The notes under the pieces: model-generated
What the model was told of the DNA's origin: nothing
What the model saw: the letters and a program-made list of their open reading frames with translations, nothing else
Databases searched by the model: none
Program-made: the position numbers and the translations under genes
Shown: piece by piece, positions 23,376 through 37,066 of the stretch
Layout of the letters: every line of letters starts with the position of its first letter
How positions within the stretch are numbered: the stretch's first letter is position 1
From: Mycogone perniciosa
Taxonomy: Eukaryota; Ascomycota; Sordariomycetes; Hypocreales; Hypocreaceae
Direction: 5' to 3'
Length of the DNA: 64,000 nt
Assembly (NCBI GenBank): GCA_025331125.1
Contig: JAOALB010000039.1
Location: forward strand, 62,001 to 126,000

Positions 23376-25248
23376 ATGGCAAGCTCATCCAAGATGGCGT
23401 GGTCTAAGACCACCCGCATCAAGGTGATGATCGCCATTGATACGGCATTCTTCCTCCTCGAGTTGATCTGCGGCTTCCTCGCCCACTCTCTTGCTCTGAC
23501 GGCCGATGCCTTCCATATGGTGCGTTTGTCGCGCCGCGATATACAGTCCAATGCGCGAGAAATAAAGGAAGAAAATAACTGACAGGCTCTCAGTTGAACG
23601 ACATCATCTCACTGGCTATCGGCCTGTGGGCAGTTATTGCGTCGCAAAAGGCCACCACCGACGAGTTTACCTTTGGCGTATGTTTGCCACCCAACCCTGA
23701 ACGACATCCCTCCTTGCGCGATAGGTCCAGCTAACAGCAGTGCAGTGGGTGCGAGCCGAAATCCTTGGCGCCTTTTTCAATGCAGTCTTCTTAATCGCGC
23801 TTTGTGTATCCATCATCCTGGAGGCCCTGACCCGCTTTGTCGAACCGCCCGAAATCAACAACCCCAAGCTCATTCTCATTGTCGGATCCGCTGGTTTGTT
23901 CTCCAACTTGCTGGGGTTTGTCGTCCTTGGAGGCCACGGTCACTCGCATGGACACGATCACGACCATGACCACGAACATGGCCACGGCGAGGATGAGGGC
24001 CATAGCCATGATCACGACATCGAAGAGGGCGAGCATATCCATGACGGAGGTATTGCTGATGAGGAGGGTCCCGTTGGTGATGTCCTCCCAGAAGTAGTGG
24101 TCCGAAAATCCGCTATGGCCGCACACCGATCAAGCATCGACAGTCCCGAGACTGCAAAGCGCATTCGCTTCGGAGACGATTCTGAGAATCGAGATGAGTC
24201 CAATACAAAAGCCAGCCGAACTTCTGCTCAGTCCAGGGGAAGAGATCATAATTGTCGCACTAGCAAGGGCGGTCATTCCCGCTTCGCCAGCATTGACGAC
24301 ATGAGCATTCACCCAGCCAGTTTCCGTCAGGACATCATTGCGGTCAGTCTGGCTTCTGCCGCAGGAGCCCCGGAGAGCGACACCAGCGAGTCTCCATCCT
24401 TGGACTCAGAGACAGAGGCGAATGAACACTCACCCCTCCTCAAAGATGCCAAAGGAGGCAATCTCAATTACTCTTGCCCAACGTCATCGAAGCCAAAGCG
24501 AAGAGCCCGCCGTGATTCTAGTGTCCACCACGGCCATAATCACACCCTCCCCCGAAAGCCCGGTTCCAAGGTCAGTGGTCACAACCATGCTGATATGGGC
24601 ATGAATGCCATGATGCTCCACGTCTTGGGGGACGCTCTCGGAAACGTTGGTGTCATTATCACTGCTCTCATCATCTGGCTCACGGATTGGCCTGGCAAGC
24701 TCTACGCTGACCCTGCCGTGTCACTTGTCATCACCGCCATTATTCTCAATACATCGATCCCTCTTACCCGTGCCACGTCTAGGGTCTTGCTTCAGGCAAC
24801 CCCTGAGAACATCTCCATCCCGGATATCCGTCAGGACATTGAGAGACTCCCTGGAGTTGTCAGTTGCCACCACATCCATGTCTGGCAATTGTCTGATACC
24901 AAGGTTGTGGCGAGTCTTCATCTCCAGGTGTCCTTCCCCATCGATTCGCATAGTGGCGAGAAGTACATGCAGCTAGCCAAGCGGGCCAGGAAGTGTCTGC
25001 ATGCCTATGGTATCCACAGTGCTACCATCCAACCCGAATTTTGCATTGACCAGGAACACCAACATGATGGGGACACTGCCGCCCTAGCACTTGATGGAGG
25101 ACTTGATGGACCAAGCAACACCTGCCTCCTTGAATGTGTCGAAAACTGCGAGGGGCAAGGCTGCTGCACGGCAGAAACATCTTCAAGCTCTTCAACTCGT
25201 CGACCCAGTGATTCTTCACATGGCGGAACCTCCCCTCATCGCCATTAG
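23376..25248 (+). CDS. zrc1: Cation diffusion facilitator, ZRC1/COT1-type vacuolar zinc transporter
   Basis: Proton-coupled Zn transporter of the CDF family, probably vacuolar, giving zinc/cobalt tolerance. Exons: 23376-23519, 23594-23677 and 23746-25248, giving 576 residues. The start ATG sits in GCCATGG context. TM1-TM2 (IAIDTAFFLLELICGFLAHSL, then ALTADAFHMLNDIISLAIG, with the metal-binding His and Asp residues) span the first intron. TM3-TM4 follow (WVRAEILGAFFNAVFLIA, LILIVGSAGLFSNLLGFVVLGG). A very long cytosolic loop begins with His/Asp/Glu-rich repeats (about 23932-24050) and continues with low-complexity sequence. TM5 has MLHVLGDALGNVGVI, the second HxxxD site, and TM6 follows. The C-terminal domain (PDIRQDIERLPGVVSCHHIHVWQLSD) is the usual CDF cytoplasmic fold. 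The tail carries Cys pairs (CLLECVENCEGQGCC), a possible extra metal ligand. Confidence 0.95.
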
Positions 25249-27516
25249 AGTGGGTGAGTCCTGGACCAACTGGATTTGGCTCACGCATATGGGCTGGACT
25301 GATGGGTTGGATAATATTAGAGTTGTAGGTTAACAAACGCAGGCGGGCTCTCTGCTCCTGAACCTACGCGGCACCCCTAAAGTGAGGTGCACCCACTCTG
25401 CGCAAGCTGGTATTTCATTCATGGCCGTTCTCGAGGTACTGCATGGGATGTGTGTTCTAATACACTGGGTCTGGCGTTGCCTTTGGTTTGGTCTTTTTTT
25501 TTTAACTCCATTGCCCTTGGCTGGCGAAACATTTTCCTTGCTTACTTTTCCTTTTCTACATTTACAACATTGCTTGCCTTACTGGGTACACGGTTTACAA
25601 AAGGCAGTTGCACCACATACAGAACAAGACTGGAGGTGTTCCCTTTGTTGTTGGGGGTGGTTCGATGGTCTGGTTGTTATTGGTGGCAGTTTTGTCTGGA
25701 GTCTGGTCGTTACGTTATGAGCTTAAGAAGCAAGTGTGTGTACATTACGAACGATAGTAATAAACGAAAGGTCACTGAGCTCGTATGGGGCGAAGTGATA
25801 TGGGTTATTGTATAAGATATTGGACCTGTTCCCTATTGTTTGCCTCGGGTGACAAGAGGTGTTTTGTTTGTGATTCTGTTCCCAATCAATCCCATTGCTA
25901 TCATATCATGGCACGGGATAATTCCTCAGGCGAATTCCCTAGTTGCTGTGACTCCGTTGAATCGACAAGTCCGATAGTTGGGTGTTTCCATGTGCTAGAT
26001 ACTTGCTCTTATTCAGCGAGGCTGCACTTGATCTCGTCGCTCCTGAATGAGTGATCACAGCGGATGCTTCTGGATCCACCAAGACCTTCGAGGCTTCTTG
26101 AGGATGAAACCCTCTCCTTTTCCAATTACCATATGACTTGTACAAAAAGTGTATTTAAAACATTGTTCACTATTCAATTCCATGAGTAGAAATCTCGCGG
26201 AGTTACCGGCATCTATCAGCAGTGATCTCCAGGGACGGTGGGGAGGGCCTTTTGTTTTCAAACCCAACAAGTGTATATCGTCGCTTTAGTGTAACCTGTC
26301 CCTGAAATGTAATGTTGTATCTATGTTATCTTGCCCTCCATAATGCCATTTATACTCATGAATAGACACAAGTCATGACTGCTCGATGAATAATCCATTC
26401 ACCAGCCAACCGTCATTGCACTTGAACATGTCCTCGTAAATGTAATGAAGCACTGGAACGGTTTCTCGGTAATCATGGAATCCCGAGACTCTGCATATTG
26501 GGGGAACACAGAGATGTCGATTGCCTGTTGTTTGTGTTACATCCATACATTCATACCCTGGGCAAAGTAGCTTCACCCCCCAGTCTCGTACGACATTCAC
26601 CTCGTAGATGCATAACTTGGCAAGGGCATTGAGGACGGTTCATGCTGTGCCACCTACAGAGTACAGAATCCCGGAAAAGGAAATGTCTAGAGATGTGTCA
26701 ACAAGACAGGTTCAGTTCATTATGCACTTTCTGACCACGTCGATATTTAATGATCGAAGATTCATGATACGGGATAATACAGGATATACGAAGTACGCAT
26801 TGTTCCCTATGCACAACCCGGCATCTAATATGGAGTGCGAAACACGTTGGCAGTGCTTCGTACAGACCGGGATAGCTGCCCGGCTGGCGACAGCGTCGGT
26901 GTGCCCATCACAGACCGCAAGTCACTCTTCTCTCATGTCGTGTCAACCCTGAAATCTCAGGAGAAAGCAAACACAGGACTCAGGGGAAACGCAGGCGGTC
27001 GCGCTTGGCGAGCTGGGCTCACATCTGCATGCATGCATGTCCCATCTTTTCTCCATTGGCCGCGGCATCGTCGGATGAGATGAGAGGAAATATGGAGTCT
27101 GTGAGACCTCGCTTTTCCAAACCTCCCAGGGAGGTTGTCTGTCTCTCTGTGTTTGCTCCGTACGGGGCTGAGGGCTGGGGAGGGCCCCATTTCCAGCGGG
27201 AAGTGATTAAAACCTGCAGATAGATGCATCCTTTTCATATTATCCTACCGTATGCAGCAACTTTGAGGGCTGGACAGGACAGAACTGCGAAAAAGCGAAA
27301 TTGGCTTGTAGTTCGGAGCTTAAGCGGCAAGCCACAAGGGGGATCTCATCAACTATTGCCTGGGCGACGTTACTACGGAGTATTACTCGTAATGAGAGTG
27401 CGATTTCTCATATCATTTGGGGGCAGTGACTAGGGTTTGACATCTATTGATGAGATGCCCCGGCCATAGCTCGACTGGGGTCGGAAGTTATGTAGGATAG
27501 TACCTCCGTACCCTGA

Positions 27517-27538
27517 GTACGGAGTATATACTCCGTAC
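27517..27538. repeat. Perfect 22-bp palindrome of the TACGGAGTA family
   Basis: Half-site GTACGGAGTAT followed immediately by its reverse complement. It is two TACGGAGTA-type units head to head. Confidence 0.9.
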
Positions 27539-28448
27539 GAGTGTGTATCAATATCCATCCCAATGACAAACAAGAGAAAAAGCAAAGAAGGTCTGACGCA
27601 AAGCAATTCGTACTACTGTTTCTTGGCCCGACCTGTCCTTGTAGTATTAAACCTTTATGTAAGTCAGTATGTCTAATATTAGTAGTGATGATAAATTACG
27701 GTGTCGCCGAGTACGGGAGATTTGATTGTTGTTCGCCCCGAGCCGCGAGCAGCCGCCTTCTCCGTGATGGATCAAGAGCTAGGGAGGAGATGTGAAAATG
27801 GAGAGTACATAATACTCCGTAGAACAATGCCATGTGAACGTCATAGTAGTACTTCGTACTCATAGTCTTATACACGTATGCATCCTCCGTGCCCAAATTG
27901 GCGTGCGTTTGCTCGTCCATAGCATTGGGTCAGATGTCCAGAGTGCCAAGGGAAAGTTGGAAATAGGCTCATGCTCCAGCGTTTCATTGCGTTGCCGAGC
28001 TGATGATGGTTCCCTGTTGGACAGAGTAGCTGCAATGCGACAGAAGCGATGAGACGCGGTATTTTATGATGGGTATAATAGCAGTAGTAGTAAGTATGAG
28101 GTATTAGCCGAATACTTGGCACCAGCAAATTGTCATATTCCCAGGCTTTTGTGCATGTCCCATTGTCAGTTGTGATACCCGGGAATGGTGGCATTTTTGT
28201 CGTTGTTGAAATGAGAGGATTGCGTTGTGTGTGACACGAAGTCGGCAAATCAAGCAAGTCCAAGGTCTGGCCAACAGGGTAAAACAGAGTCTTATTATCG
28301 CTTGTTCAGGCCAATCTGCCAGCCTTGGGATCGACGATCGTCCATTTTCATGCACATCCATTCCGATGTGCTCATAATAAGCAAGTTGTATAGTGGATGC
28401 ACATATGGGCATACTTCGTACTTCGAACACACGCATAAACATGTTGAT

Positions 28449-28473
28449 GTACTTCATACTTCGTATGAAGTAC
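28449..28473. repeat. Inverted repeat, 11-bp arms, TACTTC family
   Basis: Arms GTACTTCATAC and GTATGAAGTAC around a 3-base centre TTC. Belongs to the dispersed palindromic family. Confidence 0.85.
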
Positions 28474-28553
28474 GTTGTGGTGATGGCGACGAAAGCACAA
28501 AAGATGGTTTGCCTACCCTGGTATTACGGTCCACAGCCAATGGATGGATGCCA

Positions 28554-28617
28554 AAGCCACTGGAGACAAGACTCGTTAATAATATCCCAGCAATAATAAC
28601 AGAGTCTCCAGTGGCTT
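28554..28617. repeat. Hairpin with perfect 14-bp arms
   Basis: AAGCCACTGGAGAC at 28554-28567 and its exact reverse complement at 28604-28617, with a 36-base AT-rich spacer. No gene overlaps it. Could be a transposon relic or a structured RNA; nothing else supports either. Confidence 0.8.
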
Positions 28618-31600
28618 CAGATTAGATGCGCAACTTGCTTCGCCTTGCGGTGACTCCAGAGTTGCATCCAGGGTCAATTGAATGTGTTGGGGAATATTCC
28701 TCCATGCGGAAGACATGCCGACAACCACACCTGGTCAGTTGAGGCTCACTGACCACCAATAGCTGAATATCTCTTGGCCCGAATGCGACGTGTGTTGCAT
28801 GTTCGCGAGAGAAGCGAAACACTATATTCAGGACAAGCATGTGATGTAATGGTGCATGCATATTTGGATGGGAAAACTGGGGGGCCACCATCCATTCTAT
28901 GATTCCCATCAAGACCACCGTGTCCAAGCACGTGGATCGCTGACGGTGTAACGGGACGAGTCGAAATCTTGGCCAGGAGACTCGATTTCCATCAATCATG
29001 CGCCCTTCTCGAACTGTTTGCCTTGCTCGGCGGGCTTCGTCTCGAACGTCTCCACAGGTTCGCTCAGGTTCAGCTGAACCCCTGGTTTCTGTGGCCAATC
29101 GCTGGTGATTCACCCATCCAACGAATGCTTGGCTGTTGACGCCTTCCGCTCGTGTGTTTGCCACCTCGATTCCGCCATCTTTGACAAGTCCGTTCGAGCC
29201 ATTGGCATTTGCCAGTGGTTATCATCGAGTACGAACAAGATCTCGCGCTCCCACCTTGCCTTGCTCGTTCGGGGCAATATTAAGCATGTCGCTTCAAGCA
29301 AGCGAGTATCGCAGGGCCAAGGATTCGACAAGGGCTCCCCTTGGAAATGAGGCCTGAAAACCAATATTCAATGCCCATGGCATCGCCTGGTGCTCCGAGA
29401 GCATAAAGCTTCAAGACCCACAGGGTGCGGGCAAACGGCGCGTGCCTTGAGTGTCTGAGACCATGATACTAGTCTCCCGCGTGGTCTGGGAGATCTCCAT
29501 GACGCCTTTGGAGACGGTTGAAGATTCGGTGCTGTGCAATCGCAGGTGGTTGCAAGTTCTAAGTTTTTCAGAGGCCAGATTTTTCACCGTAACTCCATCA
29601 ATTTTTTCCCCTTGTGCGGTCACGAAGCATAATGGGTCCGGAGCCATACTCCATAGCGGGTACCTGTATGTACGTCCTTCCTTGCCGGTGCGACTATTGA
29701 AGTGGTAGTATATGCACTCGAACCTCTTCCACAATGGCCGAGACTCGGATCATTAATCCTGGGCCTCGAATTGGCGGAGAAGAGCGGAGTGGCAACGAGA
29801 CCAGCCTTTCTGACGCTTTTGCCTACTCGTATGTTGCGTTGGTGCCTTGGTGGCTGCTTTCAGACGATGGCTGAGAAAGCCATTCTTAGTACGGAGCGAT
29901 GACTTCATTTGTGAGATTCAGGGCAGCCCATAGTGCCGCATGATCCAAAGCATATAATCGAAACCGGATGTCAAGGTCGCCGTCTGAACGCTGTCTGGGC
30001 TTTAATTCATTCACCCGATAGGCCCTCTGTCCAGGCATCTACCGCCACCAACACTCGTATGCCCATATCCTGTCCTCATCTGCACTGCATCACCGAATCA
30101 TGCCCGACTTTCGGATTTGGCTGCATCAAAAAGTCCCAAAAAATCCAAAGCGGCCCCGCCGATGACCGAGACGAGCTTCTCCGCCTTCGTTGGACCATTG
30201 AAAGAAAAAAGGTCTCGAGTCTCTTTTGACTAGGGCGTGGCCAAGAGCAAGGGTTCTCGGGAAGAAGAGAACCACACCCACGCGTTTCTGACGCTATGCG
30301 GCTCCAAATTCTGCATGGGGCAGTGCTTCGTCCAATGGCTACCCGTCATTGGCGCGACGTTTTCGCGTCTGCAATTCATATCTTGGGGGTGCCGACCCTG
30401 GCATTTTAAATCCCAGCTATTTTACACGCGCGAGCTCGCGAATGGTTTGCTGGGGGGGGGTTTTTTTGCCCGGAGCTTTGACTTTGAAACGAAATACTAG
30501 CAGTATTAATAACCCATGTCTAGTCCGGACTCTGTTATTTCTCTAGACCATTATTGGTGATCATTGATGGGCAGTGGGACTGTCAGAACACCAAAACGGC
30601 CTCGCCTCATGTCGTGGCAATACGGGTGCTACCACGACTAAAGAGTACTACAATGTATTACATAACTAGCGATGTGAAATACCACCGAGGCAAAAGGCGA
30701 CATGGTGTGTGACATGGCCCTGGTGGAACGTTGACGCCTTGTCATATATCTCAGCAGAGGCTTCAGTGCTGTGACTGTCGTCCTACAAATCAGGGTCCTA
30801 TCACTTCATGTCTGACGCAAGACCGCCTCTTGGCCAAGACATCTGGCAACGACACAATCCCCGTCATTAGAGACAGTACCGGGTTTCCAGCCCAATAACC
30901 CCTGCCTTTCTGCATTTTTGCATGTAGTAGTACGAAGTACGAAGTACTTTGTAGGGAAAACTGTGTCCTAGAGAGAAATACAACGCAATGCAACCCTGCT
31001 GCGCTTGGAAACACTCGCCCATTGGCAGGCTTCACATAAAAGAGAAGGCTGGTGTCTGCATGCGGCACATGCGACGAGGCATCCACAGCTAGGCTCCATC
31101 CTGGTATCGTGACTTCAACTCAACGTATGAGTACCTTCGTGCCTACATCTCGGAGGGGCTCCGTCTGCGAACTGTCGAAATACCCACGATAAGATGGGGC
31201 CGTTGCGGAGCACATGAAGCAACACTGAAGGCGGTCTATCATAGTCGACCTCATTGGAACAGGAAAACTCGGATGAGGCAGGAGGAATGTATATTGCTTG
31301 GTGGCTTCATGTACTCCGTCCTCAATACGCATACCACTACGAAGTACGGAGTACGGAGTACTCGTAATGCGTAGTAATGCTACGTGGATCGTTGGCCCCC
31401 CGGTACTATAACGGACGGAGCACCGGTAGCTAGCTAACTGGGCTCCGGCCGTCACTCGGGATCTCACATGTGCGACCTTCCGGGCGCCCGGAGAGCGCCC
31501 GTTTTCATGTCTTTGCTATCTTGGCCATAGTGCTGACCTCCAACCTCACTGATTATTATATACGCTATAGTTTTCCTCGTCCTAAGCTTTGGCTCGTTTG

Positions 31601-34600
31601 CCATGATGCTTTTGAGAACCATTCCATGTGTTTCGTACGTGTCTGTCCTCCGCACAGAACCCCAGCCTGACTCGTCACCTACCCAAGTATTTATTTGCTC
31701 AGGCATTGTCTCACCAACAAGGCGCTGACGCCCGTAGCCGGGTAAAGAAAAAAAAATCGCCATGTAGTAATCTATCCATGCAGAGTAATGAGGGGAAATC
31801 CTACATACATACGGCGGTCAAGCTTTGTTGTATCATTGACCCCCATTGAAAAGAGGCCATACCGACTCGTACGGGAGCCACAGAATAGGGACCCCATCCC
31901 TTCACCGTGGAAACGGTTACTTGGCTGCCGATACATCCTGGCATTGTTATACATTAGTGACGGGGGGGAAGGGAAGATTTTTTTCGTTGTCTTCCTCTTC
32001 ATACCTGCCCGTTGCGAAGCTCACTCCCCACAATGGGTCTGAGATGCCTGAATGCGTTTTTTTTTCTCCTTCCTTGAACCTGGGAGATCGTCTGCTTCCC
32101 CTCTCCGTTCGAGACCCTCTCTGCATAAGACGTATGAGATGGAGCAAAATTTAATACTACCGAGTACTACTCTAGTAGTACTCCGTAGTAGTACCTAGTA
32201 GAAAAAATAAGCCAAGGGTCTACCCGTCACGGCTTACGTACCAGTTGTACGGAGAATCATATGGCAAAATGCCGGCGGCGATACCACGAGTGGGATCTTA
32301 ATTTAATTTTCTGGCTCTGCTTTCCCAACTCTGCAAGGCGGCTACTGGGTATTGCTGCATGCACATGCAATGCAGAGGACGAGTTCCAGCAGAGAAAATG
32401 GAGACGCGTCTGCAACGTGATTTTTTTCTCTCTTCTGTCCATTGAGATTGAGCGCCTTGAATGGGATCCGATGGAGGCAGTGGATGGCCCCCAAGACCCA
32501 ATGGTGCGGATAGGAGAGATCCATGGATCCCATGCTAGGAAGCTCGACTAAGCTGATCATGAACATTCAGTCGTATCACCAACAGACGATAAAATACGGA
32601 GTACATTTAATCAGCATGTCATCGCTTGCGGTTATACAAAAAGAGATGGCTCATAAATTTCCCCGCCAATGAGGCTTCGGCACCAGCCCCAAAATGGCAG
32701 GGGTTCACGTGGCGCTTAGCTCCTCCTTTCAGCCTCATCTTTGTGCAACCTCCAAGTGCAGATTTACGATGAGATGTGCATAGATGACGATCCGTTTTGG
32801 GTAATGCTCTAGAATCTGAGGGAGGTCTAGACCCGGGTCCACATGCAATTAAATTGTGCCACGGATAATAATAAGAATCATAAGATATAAAGATCTGTGC
32901 ACTCGGCTTATATCAACCGTGCTTCATTTCATACATGATTCACGAGATGTCTACACAACTTCAAACATACATAAAGTGCATACAGGACGGCATCCGCGCT
33001 CACCCCCTAGGGCGGAAACACGCAGAAGGAAAAACGGGCACTGGTGATTCAAATCCGCCCGCCACCAACGGTGTGACAAGTTTTTTTCTTCGCAGGGCAA
33101 CCAATTGAATACAATGTACACTCTGACTCTACGTATAGGTCCCAGCATAGCACAATACACCCCAGCGGTCCAAGCCTCGTCTGACGCTGTACGAAGTACA
33201 TTGCATACTATCACCAAGCCGGCTTTTCCCCTCCTCATCACCACAGCAATCGATGCACGAGCCAGGGGCCCAGGTAAAAATGTGGCAAGCGCGCCAACGT
33301 ACTCCGTAAATCCAGAGGTACGAGTACAAGGAGATCCTAGGCGGAGCTCCATCTGCACATCAGAATTATCACTCGTATAGCAAGCGAACGGATTCAAGTA
33401 GTAAAAGTGCTCTTCCTTGTTCCGCTCGTTTCGATGTCTATTGACACAATACAACCTACCCTATCCTCAGTCTAGATGTCCTTTTCCATTCCCCATTTTG
33501 TGGTCCCTTTGCCCAACGTCCTGCATGAGATGGGCAAGCCATATGCAGGTGTGACAGTTCAGTAAAGTGCTTGCATACGACATGTGCTGCTCCCTACATG
33601 CATAAGCACTCCATGGTGGTACATACGCCTCCATCAGCTTGGGCACTTTTACCGCCACATGATTTGGAAAATGTCTAAAGGATACCCTTGAGGCCGGGAT
33701 ACTGTACTCGTACTCGTAGTATTCGTCAGAAGCAAGCAGAGAGCCGGCCACATTGAGACAGTCCCAAAAAGTACTCCGTATCTGTCTTAGTGGTCCCTTA
33801 CTTCGGCACACTCGTATGAGTATGGAACTTTATGCGGAAACCTGGCAACCTTAAACCAAGTCCTCACTGCAAAATGACTGTCTTTGAAACGGATTGAGGG
33901 ACACATAATTTCACTCCTGCATACAATGCGACGTTTCTAGTGCCATCCTACATAAATAATGCCTCTCCTACATAAAAGACGGAATGTAGTGTGCATTACC
34001 GCTATTGCAATAATGCCGAGTGCCCGGAAGAACAGCGTATTTGGTGCAAGCTGGGGAACAAGCACGGTGTACATACTATGTAATAAGCCCAAGGATGCCG
34101 CCTTACATAGGTAGGTACATACGGAGTATGTACATACATACTCGTAATGAGTGTGATATGGAGCACTTTCTGGTGTGATACTTGCATTGCAGGCAAGCGG
34201 TCCAGTTTTTTTACACGTCAAAGTTCAACACTCCCAGCCACCAGGATCAGTAGGATTTGCTCGGGCTCGGGACCAACTGTTCGCAGAGAGGAGACAGCTT
34301 TTTCACAAGCCGTGTACCTGCATAGAGGCCTATCCTTTCATTTGGAATGGAGTGGGATATGAGAAAAAAAAAGGGAGGCCCCAACTGTGGATTCGTTCCG
34401 TTGGTTCGTCCGGCAAGACATTTTTTTTTCTCACTCTCTTGTCTCCTCTGACGAGGGCAACAGACGTGTTTTGTCGGGCCATTGACCAGTCAGAAGCTCT
34501 TGTCACATCTCTGAGAGGCATCTTTGCGGGGCGAAGCGCTAACGTCCAAGAGATCTCCCAGGGTCAAATTTCACCCGTCCCCCACTTTACGAAGCATAAA

Positions 34601-37048
34601 TACGTCACGGGTTCATACCAAAGGATGCAAGAGAATCTCCTCAATTCTATGGCATCTGGAAAACGGATTGGATATTCATTCCTAGTGCGGAGCGGGGGTG
34701 TTTGCCTAGCAAATGGACGGGTTTGCACAATTTCGTGCCAAATACTATTGATGACCTTGTGCTGCGGCGCGTGGAATAACACGGTAGTAGTACTTGGTCC
34801 TAGTAGTAGTAGTACTCCGTAACGAAATTTCCGATCTAGCAGTTCGGAGATGGGTGTCTTCCATGACCAGATCCACGGCCAGGCCAGGGCAGATATTAAA
34901 CTAGCCTATGGACCTTGGTCCTTGAAAGTGGTGGTGTTAGAAAAAGAAAGCAAACCTCAATCTGTTTTGCAGAACATGGATCGGCGATACAAATCTGGAA
35001 AGCCAATCTGATTTAGTGGACGGTGATGTTCCCAGCAGAAACGTGGCTGAGGCCCTTGCTCTTGACCTCAATTAAGACGCCACGGACAATCAAATAAACT
35101 ACTTCGTACAACCGTGAGCATTCTCCCTTCCAAATGTAGTACTTGGTACTTCGTATTATAGGCGATATTTACATGTCGCAGTTTACGAGTGCAAGTAGCC
35201 ACCGACTGGCCAATCGAATGATGTCTGATCGAATCGGTCTTTGATCCCCGGGCCTTTCTGCGGAGTAAGATCGCCAGTCTGGGCCATCAAAGCGGCCTGG
35301 CCGAGGTCACGATAAACCGACGTGGTCCAGTCGATGCCGCTGGCCTCACCTACAAAGTTCAGGCTACTATTGAATAGTTCCCCTCAACGGAGCAAGCTGA
35401 GACGCGGTCATCAATTCATCGCAAGGTTCAAGGTTGAACCCAACTAGGCCGCGAAGACAGAGTAGTATCAGACATTGGGGGTTAGCGCGACTTGAGACCG
35501 ATCAGATGTGAAGAGGAATCTCTCTTTGTGGCGCTCCGTTATCTCATCAGACAGGCTGCCTGATTTTCCTTTTTGCGATTCACGCACCTGGAACATGGTT
35601 AATTAGGTAAGGCTTTCCGGCTTGAGACTTGGAAGTGTGAGCCCCGAATGAGACGGTCTCCGATACCCGCCACCAATCGCCGTGTCAGACACGTCGTTTC
35701 TGCCTGGTATTATGACGTCATTGACAACAGGATTATGTGAGTTAGTAAAGCATGCATTGAGTTACATGCATCAAACAACATGCATTGGTGCCCGCATGGT
35801 AAAGTGATTGGAAGGCCTTGGAGATCTGCAAGGCATAACTTGCCCAACAAGCCAATGGATAACAAATCTCCCTTCTCTACTTCGTAAACCCATCAACAAC
35901 CCCGGATTCCCATAATTCCAGACAGGCATTCGTCAGATGGAGGGCGGTTCTGCACGCTGGTTCGTCGTGATCCTCGATCCACTATCGCCCGCAAACACGT
36001 AAAAACATAGCCCAGGAAGCATTATTGTTGAGACCAAATGGGCTGCGATTAAAGTCGGGCTGAAGGCCGTCGTCCCTGCGACCGTCTCTAGCTTGCTAGT
36101 TTCAGCCGCGGTGGGAGTTTTGAATGGTGAATGCATTTCGTATGGTGCTGTGGATGTACGGATATTTCCAGTGCGTTGTGGGTTTCATTGAAGGCGCGTT
36201 GTCGCGTTTTATTGGATTTAGGAGCCACACGCGTTGAGGACTCATTAACGCTTAAAAGTACGGAGTACTACAAAGACGCGCTATGAATATTACTTCGTAT
36301 GATTAAAATAGTACGGAGCACGGAGGACGAAGTACCAGAACGGCCAAGACCAGTACACACCAGGTTACGAGTACTGGCGTCCAAGCCACCGATCTCATGT
36401 AGATGCTCGATCTGGTTTTTGTGTTGGCTTGATTTCCCGCTTGGGAAGACGGTCGTGTTTGGAGGATGTTGAATGCTGTCCTGCCACACGCGAATTCAGA
36501 AAATGGACGAAACCATAATTCTTAATCCAAAATCTTGATGGCACGCGCGTTCTGCATCTTTAGGGAGTGAAGCTATCAGACGGGAAAGGCGTTCACGGCA
36601 CGCCGATTCGGCTCCATGTCCTTTCTTTCAATGCCGTTTTGGGCGCATGTTTGAACTCAATTGAAAGCCCGGACATGCGCCGAGGCCGCGCGCAAATCGT
36701 CAGCTTGTTGCTTTTTTCTTCTTCTTCGACCTTCGGCATTGATAGCAATGACATTCTTGTGCAGGGCGAATGTACGAAGTAGTACATTGTGCGGGGAGTC
36801 TGGGTGATGAGAAAAAGGAATCCATACGGAGTACTACTACGAAGTACTGACCGGTCGAAGACGACCCATTTTGAAACGATCTCATAACTGATCCAGCATC
36901 CAGCCATGATTGAGGAATAGTTGGTATAGTTATCCGGAGACTGGATATTTGTTGCACCAGTAACTTGCTTGTGCTCTCCCAAGTCTCATGCTCGATGGAT
37001 AATACCGAATTATCCCTCCTCCGGGGTCAGGATACCAAGATTTTAGCT

Positions 37049-37066
37049 GTACGAAGTACTTCGTAC
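37049..37066. repeat. Perfect 18-bp palindrome of the TACGAAGTA family
   Basis: GTACGAAGTACTTCGTAC, immediately followed by TCCGTA, so a TACGAAGTA unit is joined to a TACTCCGTA unit. Confidence 0.9.

Noticed and set aside
28622..29164. 180-codon minus-strand frame in the gene desert, with neighbouring frames at 29110-29364 and 29411-29734
   Set aside because: Starts at a non-ATG codon, no domain or compositional sign of a folded protein, neighbours cannot be joined by convincing introns. An orphan gene remains possible.
34175..34822. 215-codon plus-strand frame
   Set aside because: Ends in Ser codons translated from the AGT/GTA palindromic repeats and contains Lys and Phe runs from A/T homopolymers; no family resemblance.
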